Made by a program: the position numbers and the translations under genes. DNA of 64,000 bases from Nageia nagi. Lineage: Eukaryota > Pinophyta. The stretch is from contig JBITNC010000001.1 of assembly GCA_050084985.1 (NCBI GenBank), positions 206,522,001-206,586,000 on the forward strand. Reading direction: 5' to 3'. Below the pieces are notes generated by a model. That model was given only the letters and a program-made list of their open reading frames with translations, was not told where the DNA came from and ran no database searches. Position 1 is the first letter of the stretch, and the number at the start of each line of letters is the position of its first letter. Shown piece by piece: positions 1-11,400 of the stretch.

Positions 1-1836
1 ATGTAGTATTGCCATCATTTCCTTCTCATAAATAGGTTTGTTTAAATTCTTTCCCTTTATTGGATGACTCTCAAAGGTAATGGGTCTTCCATTTTGCATT
101 AAAATAGAACCAATGCCATTTCCTGAGGCATCACATTCCATAATAAAAGTTTTTGTGAAGTCTAGTGTAGCTAATATAGGAGCTTTGCACATTGCTTCTT
201 TAAAATATTCAAAGGCCTTAGTTGCTTCTAGAGTCTAAGAAAATGCATCTTTCTTTAGTAATGTTGTTAGAGGTGCAATGATTCTCCCATAATTATTAAC
301 AAACTTGCAATAATACCTTGTCAACCCCAAAAATCCTCTAAGGTGCCTTAAGGTTGTGGGAAGTTTCCATTCCTTCATGGCTTTAATTTTGTTAGGGTCT
401 GGCTTAACACCCTCATGAGACACAATATGACCCAAATATTCCACCTCCTCTACCCCAAAGAAACATTTGGATGGTTTTGCATACAATTGATGTGCCTCCA
501 ATAGTTTGAGCACCTTGTCAACATGTTGAACATGATCTTCCCAAGACTTGCTGTAGATTAGTATATCATCAAAGAATACTAACACAAATTTTCTAAGGAA
601 AGGTTTGAAAATAGAATTCATCAAACTTTGAAAAGTGGAAGGTGCATTAGTAAGGCCAAGGGGCATGACCAAGAATTCATAATGACCTTCATGAGTTCTG
701 AATGCTATTTTTGAAATGTCTTCTATCTTCATTATAATTTGATGATATCCCAAGCAAAGATCTAGCTTGGTGAAGTATTTTGCTCCATGTAATTCATCTA
801 ATAATTCATCAATGATAGGAATGGGAAATTTATCTTTAATAGTGAGCTTGTTTAGCTCTCTATAATCTGGACACATGCACCATACTCCCTCCTTCTTAAG
901 CACCATTACTACTAGGGAAGAGAAGGAACTTTGGCTTGGTCGAATTATACCTATTTCTAGCATTTCTGCAACCATACGTTCAATTTCACTCTTCTGGGCA
1001 TATGGATATTTGTAAGGTCTGATGTTGGGAGGAACACTTCCTGGAATTAAGTTAATACCATGATCATGATCTTGATTAGGGGGGAGACCTTTGGGAGTAT
1101 CAAATACCTTGGGATACTTATCAATGACTTTCTAGAGATTTGGAGAATTACCTGGCTTAGATGTTTGGACATCTAGTGAGCATAATTGTACAATTACACC
1201 TCTTCTTTTCTTTCTCAAAAGTTTTTTCATACCATTAGAGCTGATTATCTTACAATCTTTCACTTTGTTACCCCTTAATTCAAACTCTTTTCCTTCCCAA
1301 GAAAATTTCATGAAAAGTTCTTTAAAATTAAAAGCCACTATTCCCAATGATTGTAACCATTGGACCCCCAAGACAATATCAGCAGCACCCATTGGAATTG
1401 CAATCATTAGACTTTTTAGTACATATTCCCCCATGGTTAGATTTATATTATGGCACTTCCCTAAGTAATTTATAGTTCCTCCATCTACAACCATCACTTG
1501 AAACTCTGGCCCTGGGTATATGAAGCAATTCAAATCTTTGGCTATCTTAGAATGAATAAAATTATGTGTACTACCAGAGTCAATCAACACTATTACCTTT
1601 TTCTTCTTGATATATCCTTCTATCTTGAGAGTTTGAGGAGCCATAATTCTAGCCAATGCATTACAAGATATGGTGGGAGTCATTTCTTCAGTAGTAATCT
1701 CTTCTAATTCTTTAGGTGTGGATGATTTTTCTTCTTCTTCTTCTTCCTCTTCACATTCTATGTAGAATAATTTCTTCTCCCCACACTTATGTCCTTTACT
1801 GTACTTGCTATCATAATTGAAGCATAGACCCTTTGC
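1..1836 (-). pseudogene. Ty3/gypsy pol: zinc knuckle, protease, RT, partial RNase H
   Basis: The segment starts at about 1836 with a zinc knuckle in which the second Cys has become Tyr (CFNYDSKYSKGHKC). An acidic Glu run (about 1730-1755) and an aspartic protease follow; the active site reads VLIDSGSTHNF, near 1560-1600. The linker [17 protein letters not shown] leads into reverse transcriptase (975-235), with [20 protein letters not shown] and the catalytic box [12 protein letters not shown]. Residual RNase H (MECDASGNGIGSILMQ) occupies 1-234. A TAG at 1132-1134 separates protease from RT in the same frame and another closes the RT ORF at about 235; both may be former sense codons changed by C-to-T transitions. 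No function is expected from this copy. Integrase should follow to the left of the window. Confidence 0.9.
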
Positions 1837-2838
1837 TCATCTTTCATCCATTTGTTGAGGTGTCAACCTTGTAGGTTTAGGTAAGTGAGAAGAAGGAACA
1901 TTATTTTCTTTATAGGTGTTCAAGGGGAACCTTTTAGTAGCCATTGCCATATTTTTACTTTCAACCTTCCTTGCCATCCTAAAAGCCATCTCTAAGGATG
2001 TTGGTTCAAATAGACGCACCTCATGTTGAATGTTATCCTTTAAGGTTCCCATAAAGAGATCCAACAATCTATCACTTGGTATGTCATTCACTATAAGACT
2101 CAACTTTTGAAATTGTTGAATGTGCTCCATCATTAAACCTTTTTGCCTTAGATTTATCAATTGAGTAAAGAAGGAATTATTCTTAACATCCTCATGGTAG
2201 GCTATCAGTTCCTCTATAAAAATGGACCAAGATATAATAGAACCCTTTTTACATTCACAAAGCCATTGATACTATACAACCTACTCAGGGTCTAGATACA
2301 AGGATGCAATAGTTACTTTTTGTGATGTTGGTACTTGATGTAGATCAAAAAAGTGCTCCATTTGAAATATCTAAGTGATGGGGTCCTTTCCATCAAACTT
2401 TCTCATGTCAATCTTATGGAGTTGGATTCCCCTTGAGAACCTTGCTTGATTACTTCCATTAGTAGAAGCATATCCTCTTGAATTAGGCTTATTAATGAAG
2501 GGTTCATCTCCTTGAACAATATCATTATTTTCCTGATAACCTTAGGCCATATCAACATCTTTAGGAATCTTTCCCTCTGGGTTTTGTATGAGTTGAAAAA
2601 TCTTTTATATATTTTGATCCATATTAGTCACCAACTCTTCCCTCAAATTGATTAAATCAATTGATCTTACCATCCCTTTTGTCAAATCCCTTTTTAATTC
2701 CTCTAAATCACCCCTTTTTACACACCCTTTAACCAATTCTTCCAATTGGGATATTCGGAAGGATATGTCTTCACTTTCTGCTATAGTCATGGATGAACCC
2801 TTTGGAGGTCTAGGTGGTGTAGCAATTTTTTTTTATGG
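1837..2838 (-). pseudogene. Ty3/gypsy gag
   Basis: A decayed nucleocapsid/capsid polyprotein. An ATG at 2790 opens 61 residues with a helical, charged character (ISQLEELVKGCVKRGDLEEL). A possible earlier ATG at 2838 is followed at once by a stop. After frame damage at about 2160-2600, the conserved gag helices resume at 2160-1837 (MINLRQKGLMMEHIQQFQKL, then LDLFMGTLKDNIQHEV), which matches the retrotransposon gag domain of chromovirus-like elements. A TGA (DER-stop-AKG) near 1836 cuts it off from the zinc knuckle and pol. In intact relatives gag and pol form one frame, and the residues on both sides of the stop are consistent with that. This copy should not make particles. Confidence 0.8.
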
Positions 2839-4114
2839 CATTTTGATTGAGTATTACTATGGAGTAGGAATTTACCAAATGGTTTAGTCAAAGGTCCTCA
2901 CAAGAGTGTCCATTTCTCATAAACCATGATATACCATAGGGTCCAACAATAGTACTCGACCCAATATTTCAGAGCTCCAACCAAAGAGGATAGACCGTAC
3001 CCTTGGTCGTACTACCTAACTACCTTTTGGTACATGTGGGTAGTCTCCTCAAGTGCTATTCTTAGTGTATTGCAAAAAAAGGATGGTAAAAAAGTTAACT
3101 TGGTTGGTTTTGGGATTCTAGGTGGTCTCCCTATATACGTAAGGTACATGGGAGCTCAAATCTATGATAGTGTTATCTAATGCACAACTATTTGAAAAGG
3201 GCCCTTGCTAATATACTCATGATACATGAGGGAATCCTAAAGGACCTCTCTATATACCATGTATGTGCATGAGCATGATGACCTCTCTATATACTCAAAG
3301 GTATGTGAGAGAATCCAACAGTGGCCTAAGCGATATACTATGAGTACGTTGTAGGAGACCATAATTCTCTGAGATGCAGTGCTGGCAAAGTAATGATAGC
3401 TCCTATGTTTAAATATGCTAGAACACATCTATAGCTATAAGAATCTCCTCTTTATCCTCTTTCCAACAGCTTTTGAATCACCCCAAATAGACCTTCCAAT
3501 CAAAATATAGGCAAATTTAAAAAATTGTACCTTTTTAAATCGTGATTTGGAGACTATTCTATTGTTCAACCTTCCAATTGATGTAAATTTGAAATTTTAG
3601 CCTTTTAGAGTCTAAAATTTCTACCTATGGTATCCTCATATGTCTTCTTTTCAATGCCATATGTTTCATAAAATTCTAATATTCCAAGAGGAAATGAATG
3701 CAACTTTCCCAAAATGTGCTGATTTTTGGATTTTTCAAAAGAGTGAACTTGTACGAAGTGCCATGTGTCACCTATTTATTCCCAGACCTTGAAAATTGTT
3801 CTAGATAAACATCAATATGTACCCTAACCAATCTAATAGGTTTCACATAGTTTGGAGCTATAAAAATTTAGATATACACTTTTTATCTAAAATGCCTATT
3901 TCAGACCTGCTTTTGAGACTAGTCACAAACCCTAACATCCCCCAAGTGTAACTTACAAAATATAGTGAATTAGGAGCTAAAATTTGAACTAAAACTTATT
4001 CAATATGTATTAGAAAAACCTAATAAATTTTAGATCTAAAACCTTGGGAAACAAAATTAGTAGCAAAAATGCCACGATCATTAGTTTTGAGTAATGAACC
4101 CATAGAATCATCTA
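2839..4114 (-). other. leader (5' UTR) of the gypsy element
   Basis: About 1.28 kb between the primer-binding site and gag on the minus strand. No ORF of note is present. The segment at 3000-3320 has several short, similar pieces (such as ACCTCTCTATATAC at 3243 and 3281, and related text near 3129), probably old local duplications. A long untranslated leader fits an LTR retrotransposon. I see no packaging signal that can be named. Confidence 0.6.
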
Positions 4115-4125
4115 CTCTAATACCA
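4115..4125 (-). other. primer-binding site (initiator Met tRNA type)
   Basis: On the minus strand the bases just inside the LTR read TGGTATTAGAG. This differs at one position from TGGTATCAGAG, the usual plant retrotransposon site that pairs with the 3' end of initiator tRNA-Met. The change is a C-to-T transition. Confidence 0.8.
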
Positions 4126-4128
4126 AAT

Positions 4129-4445
4129 TGTATGAACCAAGTTCCCAAAATAGCATAAAATCATAAGAGAAAGAGCTCAACACCTTGAATAAGAGATAAA
4201 ATCAATAATAATAAGCCACTTTGAGGGGGAAACCTCCTTTACATCACATCAATTACTCAATAATAGATAATACAAATGATAATACCTCCTTAGTATATAT
4301 AGGAGTTCAAGGGTTGCCACTACAATGAAAGGACACTAGCCGACATAACAATAATAATGTAATGGAATAACAATAACTATAGTGGGCTTTTATGGGACAC
4401 ATAATAACAATATATGGGCTACATGAGTAGTATAGGGACCTAACA
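4129..4445 (-). repeat. 5' LTR of the gypsy element
   Basis: A 317-bp segment that begins TGTTAGGTCCC and ends GGTTCATACA on the minus strand. It has the TG...CA ends expected of an LTR and lies three bases from a tRNA-Met primer site. Sequence beyond 4445 is copia pol, so 4445/4446 is the insertion junction. The five bases CTACA at 4446-4450 would be one copy of the target-site duplication; the partner copy is outside the window. Confidence 0.8.
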
Positions 4446-6240
4446 CTACAAGCTCTAGTCTCCATCCTATAAATTCATGTTTATTTAAAGGGATGTAAAG
4501 TTCAATGAACTTCCTAAAGAATCTACTTCTAATGAGGATGTTGATGATCTAGAGGACTCTTCTGTTACACCTATTTGGTTAGATTTTGATCTAGACAAGT
4601 CACCTTAGGAACAAAAATCTCCAACTTAAAGAGTAAAAAGGAGCATGACCTTGAATAAATCCTTATTTACTAAGATTAACAACAAGCATGAGCCATCAAC
4701 CTTCAAAGAAGCTTCAAAGCATGAGTGCTGTATGGAAGCCATGAAAGTGGAGTATGAGGCACTTATGAAAAAAAACTTGAAACTTGGTTCCTTATCCCAA
4801 TGAGAAGAATGTGATTGGAAATAAGTGGATCTACAAGGTCAAGTTCAATTCTATTAGAGATATTGAGAAATACAAGGAAAGGTTAGTAGCCAAAGGTTTT
4901 GCTCAGAAATATGGTGTAGATTATGAAGAAACCTTTGCTCCCATAGCAAAGATTCCTACTATGAGAATCATTCTTGCTCTTTCTATAGCTCAAGGATGGA
5001 AAGTTTTTCAACTTGACATCAAGAGTGCATTTCTCAATGGTGACTTAGATATGGAAGTCTTGATGAATCAATTAGAAGGGTTCATTATGGAAGGTAAAGA
5101 GTCCTTTGTGTGTAAGCTAAAGAAGTCATTATATGGACTTAAGTAAACACTTAGGGCTTGGTACAAGAAGATTTTAGGGTATTTTATAGATATTTACTTC
5201 TACAAGTGTTTTTCTAACTCTAATCTATATGTGCTCAATCAAGGAAAAGATGTGGTCTTGATTCTCTTTTATGTTGATGATCTTTTGATTACTAAGAATA
5301 TTGATGAAATCATTCAAGAGTGTATATCCAAACTTAAGGTAACATTTGAAATTATTGATCTTGGTCTCTTGCATTACTATCTTGGAATGCAAGTGTATCA
5401 ATACAAGGATTGTACTTATCTCAATCAATCTAAGTATATATCAAACATCTTATAGAAGTTTAGAATGGAGAAGTGTAGATATGCTGTGATCCTAGTCTCT
5501 TCTAGAATCATTATTTCTCTGAGCTCTAACTCTTAGTTAGCAGATGCTACAACTTACAGGAAATTAATTGGTAGTCTTTTGTATTTGATTATATCCAAAT
5601 TAGATATTACCTTTGCAATGAATCTAATTGCATGATTCATGTAAAAACCATATGTTGAGCATGTCAATGCTATTAAGCAAATCTTGAGGTATGTTGTAGA
5701 GACTAAGGATCTTGCTCTTAAGTATTCTAAGTTGCTCTTATTTGTTCTCTTTGGATTCTCAAATTCTAACTATGAGGAATATAGAGATGATAGGAAATCA
5801 ACCTCTATGTATGTGTTTAGCATTGGTTTAGGTGTTATCTCTTAATCTTCTAAGAAGTAGCCTACTATTTTTCTTTCAACCATAGAAGTTGAATACCATG
5901 CCATGCAGCCTAAAAAGCCATTTGGCTAAGGCATATTTTAAAATAAATTAGGTATGAGCAAGATGGCTTATCTTTGATTTCTTCAAATAATTAGTCAGCT
6001 ATTTCTTTGGCTAAGAATCCTATGTTCCATCAGAGAATAAAAAATGTGGAAATCCATGCCCATTTTATTAAGGCGAAGGTTCTTGATGGCATCATACACT
6101 TGGAGTATTTTCCATCCACCTTGAACTCCATTGATTTATTCACCAAGCCCCTCTTAGAAGGTTAGTTCTGTAAGCTTAGGGATGCTATCAAGTTGGTGAA
6201 ATTGCCCTCAAGGGGAGTGAAGTTTGAATTCTTATGTTGA
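4446..6240 (+). pseudogene. copia reverse transcriptase and RNase H
   Basis: Decayed copia-type RT. The first block (4784-5146) has the motifs IGNKWIYKVKF, RLVAKGFAQKYGVDYEETFAP and FQLDIKSAFLNGDL. The second (5231-5455) carries the catalytic box LFYVDDLLI and HYYLGMQVYQ. RNase H relics run from about 5540 to 6230: RKLIGSLLYL, HVNAIKQILRYV, RKSTSMYVF, then HAHFIKAKVLDG and IDLFTKPL near 6120-6155. Stops interrupt all segments, for example after SLYGLK at 5146 and within RNase H at about 5630-5650 and 5845. Copia order, with integrase before RT, is supported by the RDVKF segment upstream. It is not functional. Confidence 0.88.
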
Positions 6241-6934
6241 ATTCATGTTTATGATGACAACTTCACCCTAAGAGGATTTTATGCTATATAGTGTTGATTT
6301 TATTGTACACCTTTATGGTAAGTTTTCTCTGCATGAGGAACTTATTGTACAAAATTTTTAAAGTAAAAAGATTGACCAATCTAGCAATGTTAAGTTATCC
6401 ATGTGTGAGGAACTCTTATGTGTCTTTTGTCACTATTTAGTTATCCATATGTGAGGAACTCATATGTGCATACTCTATTTTGTAATGATAATCAACACAT
6501 GTTTTATATACAATAGGTGATTATGAGTTTTTTGACATGATATCTTCATGATGATTTATAGTGCACCATTGATCAGTTCATGATAGCATTTGTGTGATTC
6601 ATCTATCCTTATTGATATGAATATGTTGCATCTAATAGATCTTGTTATTTGAGCTACTTATGACCTACAAGTTCCTTTGAGATTGCAAGTTACTTACTTT
6701 GGGTATGTAGGCTCCTAGAGACTCTTCATGACTTCCAATTGGATGACTACTTCATGTACATTGAAACCAATTATGGTTAATGATTGTATTTGTCAAAGTA
6801 GTGAGTCTCAAACTAGATCTTTCGTACTTCATAAATATATAAAAATTTCTCATCTTCGTTGTATCTATTTGGAGGAGAACTCTCTTACTTTCTCTCTTTC
6901 TTCTCTCTTATTTGTTGTATCCTAATATTGCATT
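6241..6934 (+). other. copia 3' untranslated stretch with a short direct repeat
   Basis: About 700 bp between the end of RNase H and the polypurine tract, without coding sequence. It contains a near-perfect direct repeat of about 30 bp (6393-6422 and 6439-6468, core AGTTATCCATNTGTGAGGAAC) and a related partial copy near 6330. Confidence 0.6.
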
Positions 6935-6943
6935 AAGGGGGAG
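6935..6943 (+). other. polypurine tract
   Basis: AAGGGGGAG directly before the TGTTGGAATG start of the LTR. This is the standard plus-strand primer and its position in copia elements. Confidence 0.75.
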
Positions 6944-7288
6944 TGTTGGAATGTATAATTACATTCTTGTAAAGGTTATGTAATAATCTTCAATGCAAGT
7001 TCACTAATACTTAAGGGTATCATTTGATACCTTAAGTATTTAAGGGTATACTTGTCTTACACTCCATGTCATGAGCATACCCCCTTGAGTAAAAGGATGT
7101 GCATGTCATGCTTTTTTACATTGGATAAAAGGGTGATTCAAAGAGGAATTTTGGCCTATAAATAGAAGGTTCTCTCTTTGAGATTACATACTAATTTGTG
7201 GAGTAAAGTTATGCAATAGGATAATATTTGTGAGCTTTCAAGAGATCTTATTTATTTAGGAATTATTTTGTTAGTGTGTATTCCTTCA
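6944..7288 (+). repeat. copia LTR with TATA box, polypurine tract before and PBS after
   Basis: A 345-bp LTR running from TGTTGGAATG to TATTCCTTCA. A TATA box (TATAAATA) lies at 7157-7164. It is preceded by a polypurine tract, so it serves as 3' LTR of the element to the left. It is followed at 7292-7303 by TGGTATCAAAGC, a tRNA-Met primer site, so it also looks like the 5' LTR of something to the right. A second copy of this LTR is not visible in the window. Confidence 0.75.
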
Positions 7289-7291
7289 AAT

Positions 7292-7303
7292 TGGTATCAA
7301 AGC
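7292..7303 (+). other. primer-binding site (initiator Met tRNA type)
   Basis: TGGTATCAAAGC four bases after the LTR end, one transition away from the canonical TGGTATCAGAGC. Confidence 0.7.
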
Positions 7304-7921
7304 TCCTTGGAAGCTCCTCTTCACATCCTTTGGTGTGGAAGCTCTTCTTCTTGCTTCTCCTAATATGTTGCCTCTCCTTTCCTTCCCTCCTCCACCCCCT
7401 CATCAAATAAACTTGGAAAACTCAAATACTTAAACTTTTTCAAGCGACCCACCTTTCCCCATTCAATATCTCAAAAAGTACAACACATATGATCATGTGT
7501 AACAATATCACCAATATTTTTGAAAATAAATAATATTATGGAAACACCTCAATCCTTGGATAAGTGTCATCATGATACATCCTTTTGTATAGTGATGTAG
7601 GAATACAATCTCAATTATCAATATATCTAGATTGATTGAGTATTTTCTCATTTGAATCTTATAGGGAATGTTACACCTTGCTATTACTTTATAAATTAAT
7701 TATTATTGATATTTGCACCTTTTAATTAATATTTATTTTATAGATAATAGATATAATTTTATAATAAATTAAAAAAGATTTTTAGGTATATACACTTACA
7801 ATCCTCATAGAGGTCATAATCATAATTGGATTCAAGGTTAGATTATGGATTGATCCCTTGATCACCATTATGGAAAATATTATTTTGATCATTAATATCT
7901 ATTTTAGCTTCAATAATATAA
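7304..7921. other. unassigned spacer after the copia LTR
   Basis: The first 130 bases are CT-rich and could be the start of a copia leader or gag, but no gag motif is readable. The segment at 7665-7790 (GTTACACCTTGC through TTTTTAGGTATATACAC) resembles text near 18400-18515 and 60540-60640, so it may be one edge of an unnamed repeat. Nothing else was recognised. Confidence 0.4.
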
Positions 7922-7922
7922 T

Positions 7923-8010
7923 TTTTTGAATGGAAAAGAATTTCTATTATATTAAGAAACCTTCTTCATACAAAAAGGGTAAGTGGGATTTGCACACCCC
8001 ATATAACATA
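7923..8010 (-). repeat. 3' terminal region of the LINE
   Basis: A sequence shared with 17399-17494 at about 85% by eye: GTGTGCAAATCCCAC, then CCCTTTTTGTATGAA, then AT-rich text ending in a short A run. This gives the last bases of the LINE transcript. Confidence 0.75.
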
Positions 8011-8479
8011 CCATCGATTATACAAAATAATCATCATTATAAAAAATTTTGATGAATAAAAAAATATAGCTACCAAGAGAAACCATTACCATCAACACAC
8101 ATCTCAAATTCCAACCAACCAACCAGTAAGCATTTAATAATATTCAGATATCAAAGTGGGGGTTGGAAGTTATCAACAAATTTTATATGCTCCCACCCCC
8201 CATTATCATTAGACATGACATTCTAGCCATCATTATCAATGGTTGCATCATTATCGATGGCTCCATCATTGGCTTTCCCTCCTTCAATGTGGGTACACTT
8301 CTCATTCCCTTGAAGAGTGTTTCTCGTTCCCTTGAAGCTCATGAGGGCTAAATATCCCATCTACTATTTATATAAAGGTTAGACATCATGTTGATCAAAA
8401 TTGCTTCTTACATATGGTAAGGATTCTATAGGGGTTAAAATGAATGATGTTGTAGTAAAGAAGCCAAGCTATGTGCATT

Positions 8480-11400
8480 ATGCAATTAATGACTAGGATT
8501 ATGACATTGTAGGAGCAGTGATGACCACGAACTCCTCAACTTTGAGACCACTCTGAAAGTGGAGTAACCTCTATAAGAACATGGATGAGAGTCCAAGGAG
8601 CATTCCCCTAGTGGTAAAGTAGATTCCACAAATATTGCACTTCCATATTCAATTTTTTTAACATGAACAATAATTTGCAACCACGAGTCAAGAAATACGA
8701 TGTAATTATCAACAAGAGAGAAAGAGGTTGAAGCCTCTAGTCTCCCAAAGATAATATTTTTTCTAATTTTCTATAGATGATAGAGAATATTAACCCAAAA
8801 AATATGTCAAACTTCACTAAGAGGCTTCAAAAATACAATAGGATCTACTAGGATAACATGAACCCAAATAATAAAAGTAAGGAAAGGATTGGAAAAAGAG
8901 AGAACCTAATATCAGGCTTTATGAGCTTTAGGATAAGACTAAAAAATATGAATAAAATATTTTGGTTCTAAACAAAAAGAATAATTTGAGTTAACCACAT
9001 CCAAATACACTCAATGGTGGCCAATAGAAAGTCCCTAATGAAGTTGACTTCAGGAAAAAAAACTCTACTTAGGTTCTAAATACTTAGCCCAAACTACATT
9101 GAAACTAAGAGACCACCGCGATTGAGAAGATACCAAATCCCACCACAAGTTTAGAGTATTGACCATAGGAACACTAGGGGAAAGCCAAGTATATCCAAGA
9201 TAAGGCTTATACTTCAAAAAATTAACATTATTGGGCCAAGACCAGTCAAACCACAAAGGTTTTTGAAAATGCTTACCAAGTCAAGATAAAATAAAGAAGG
9301 AAGTACAATCAATCACAATATCAAAAGTGGTTTTATCATCCACTTTCAGACCATGGAATCTTCTAAAAATTTCCTAGGAGAACAAACTCTTGGTCTAAGG
9401 ATCAAAAAAATTTGAAAGAGAGTTGATTCCCTATTTTATGAAACCTTAAAACTTGAATCCATTGAATTTTAGCCAAAGGAATATCTTCAATGCAAATTAT
9501 AGGATACCACCATAAATTAATTATGGAAATTGAGGCGCTTATAGACTTATTGCAAAGTTTCCATGAAAGCCAAGGCTTGAAGGATTCCCAAGCTTTTCAA
9601 ATACTCTTGATAACAAAAGATCAAGTAATCTTGACTAGAAGAGGAATTGTAAGAATTATTTGTAGAGACATGCCTTTCTAAAAAAATTTTCCAAAGGGAA
9701 GGCTTGAGGTAAAATAATGTTAGATAAGAATTTTGTAGCCTTCTACTCCAATTAAATTTCTTAAAATCCACTTTGCATAAAGAGCATACTCTTGGCTCTG
9801 ACAGTTAAACAACCCGATACTCCCAATAGCTCAAGGAAGACAACAAATATTCCAAGCCAATATATCAAAATATTTGTTATGAACATCAAAGGCCCAAATA
9901 AAATCCCAAAAAAGCTTATCAAGTTTTTAATAATAAGCTTTATAAGGGATCTAATAAGAAGAATAGTAAACATGGGTAGAAGCCAACAACTTGGAACAAA
10001 TTTGAAACTTCCTAGCCAAAGATAATTTCCTAATTGCCTAATAACTAAGTTTTTTTTCAACTTTTTGCACTACAAAATTCTAAAGCTGAGTAGGAGAAGC
10101 TTGAAAGGAAAAATGAATGCCTAAAAATCTAAACATCTCACCATTTTGAATCCACTTCTAGGGAAAATGAGAGAGCCAATTATGAAGTGTATGAATGGAT
10201 TGCCTATAACGAGAGCTTTTTTACCATTGAATACTAGAACTTGAAGCTAAGCAAAAAGTATCAAGGCATTTGAGGGTATTCATAATAGATTGCTCATCTT
10301 ATCTAAGAGTGAGAAAGGAATCATCAACAAAATGGCCATTTAAAAGCTAAACTTGGGAATATGGAAGAGCAATCCCCTTAAGAAGTCATTAGGAAGCTTG
10401 ATGAGCAAGAAGCTAGCCGAAGACTTCAATAACAAGAATGAATAGAGAGGGAGCTAGAGGAAATCCCTGATGAACATATCAAGCTAAAGTCATATATTTA
10501 GACTAGGTCCCACTCATAGTGAGAATTTCAAATGCATGTTTGAAAAGCATCTAAACATATTGTAAAAAAAATAGGGCCAAATCCCAAATCATCCAACATA
10601 TCAATAATGAAATTCCATTCAATTTGATCATTTGCTTTGTCAAAATCAATTTTAATGAATAGAGCATCCTAATCAGAGGAGCAATCCCATTGCATGCTTT
10701 CCTAGAAAATAATTACACTATCCAAAATATATCTTCCTATAACAAAACCAGTTTGCTTAGGATAAATAATCAAGGGAAGCAAAGGTTGTATCTTAAGAGT
10801 AAGATCCTTGACTATAATTTTGTAGCTCACATTTAATAGAGCAATGGGATGCTAGTTTGTAATAACTTCAAGATCTTTAGGCATAAGGATAAACTTAGTA
10901 ATATCTTTATTAAGCATTGGGCCTAAAGAATGTGAGACCAAAGCTTATTTATAAACTTGAAGCAAATTGGGACCAACCATGTCCTAGAATTCTTTGTAAA
11001 ATTCATAAGGGAAGCCATCAATTCCAATAACTTTATCATTGACCATTTGAGAAAGGGTAGCTTTCAAATCCTTTAAAGAAATGGAAGCATCACAAAAGTC
11101 CCTCTAAGTTAGAGATAATTTTTGAGGTATGACAAATCTACACTCTGTAATAGTAGCTACTCTTATAGGGGTTAAAGGTTGGGCAACAAAAAATATCTGA
11201 TAATGCTTGATAAAAATATCCATAATCTCTAGAAAGTTGATGAAATGAACCCCATCAAATTGGATGGACTTGAACTAAGTTGCATGAATAGGGGCCCAAG
11301 ATGCTAGAAAAAATCTTTTATAATTCTATCCTCCACTTTAAGCCAATTGAGCTTGGCTCAAAACTAGGCACCTCTAGCTTCATATAATATAGCTTTCCTG

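Larger units (their letters stand above)
1..4445 (-). mobile_element. Ty3/gypsy LTR retrotransposon, 5' part, nested in a copia element
   Basis: Read on the minus strand from 4445 downward, the order is LTR (4129-4445), primer-binding site (4115-4125), a 1.3-kb leader, gag, zinc knuckle, protease, reverse transcriptase and the start of RNase H, which runs off the left edge. Integrase and the 3' LTR lie outside the window. Domain order, the RPYxYPxxQKxEIE segment before RT and the [11 protein letters not shown] box are those of Ty3/gypsy elements, probably a Tekay/Reina-like chromovirus, although no chromodomain can be seen here. The outer LTR edge at 4445 abuts copia pol codons directly, so this element landed inside a copia element, in antisense. 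The coding frame has in-frame stops near 235, 1134 and 1836, so it is defective. Confidence 0.9.
4446..6943 (+). mobile_element. Ty1/copia element, 3' half (RT-RNase H-PPT)
   Basis: This is the right-hand remainder of an older copia element interrupted by the gypsy insertion. Its reading starts mid-pol at 4446 with YKL, and RDVKF follows within 20 codons (about 4487), the segment that normally links integrase to RT. RT, RNase H and a 3' untranslated stretch follow, up to a purine tract at 6935-6943. The front half of this element (LTR, gag, protease, integrase) should lie left of the window beyond the gypsy insertion. Many stops and frame changes show that it is old. Confidence 0.85.

Noticed and set aside
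7922-7960. Target-site duplication for the full-length LINE
   Set aside because: Short AT-rich matches exist near 13920-13960 but none is long or specific enough to call.
8486-8680. Separate small gene (64-codon ORF, minus strand)
   Set aside because: It lies within the 3' part of the LINE; no independent motif.
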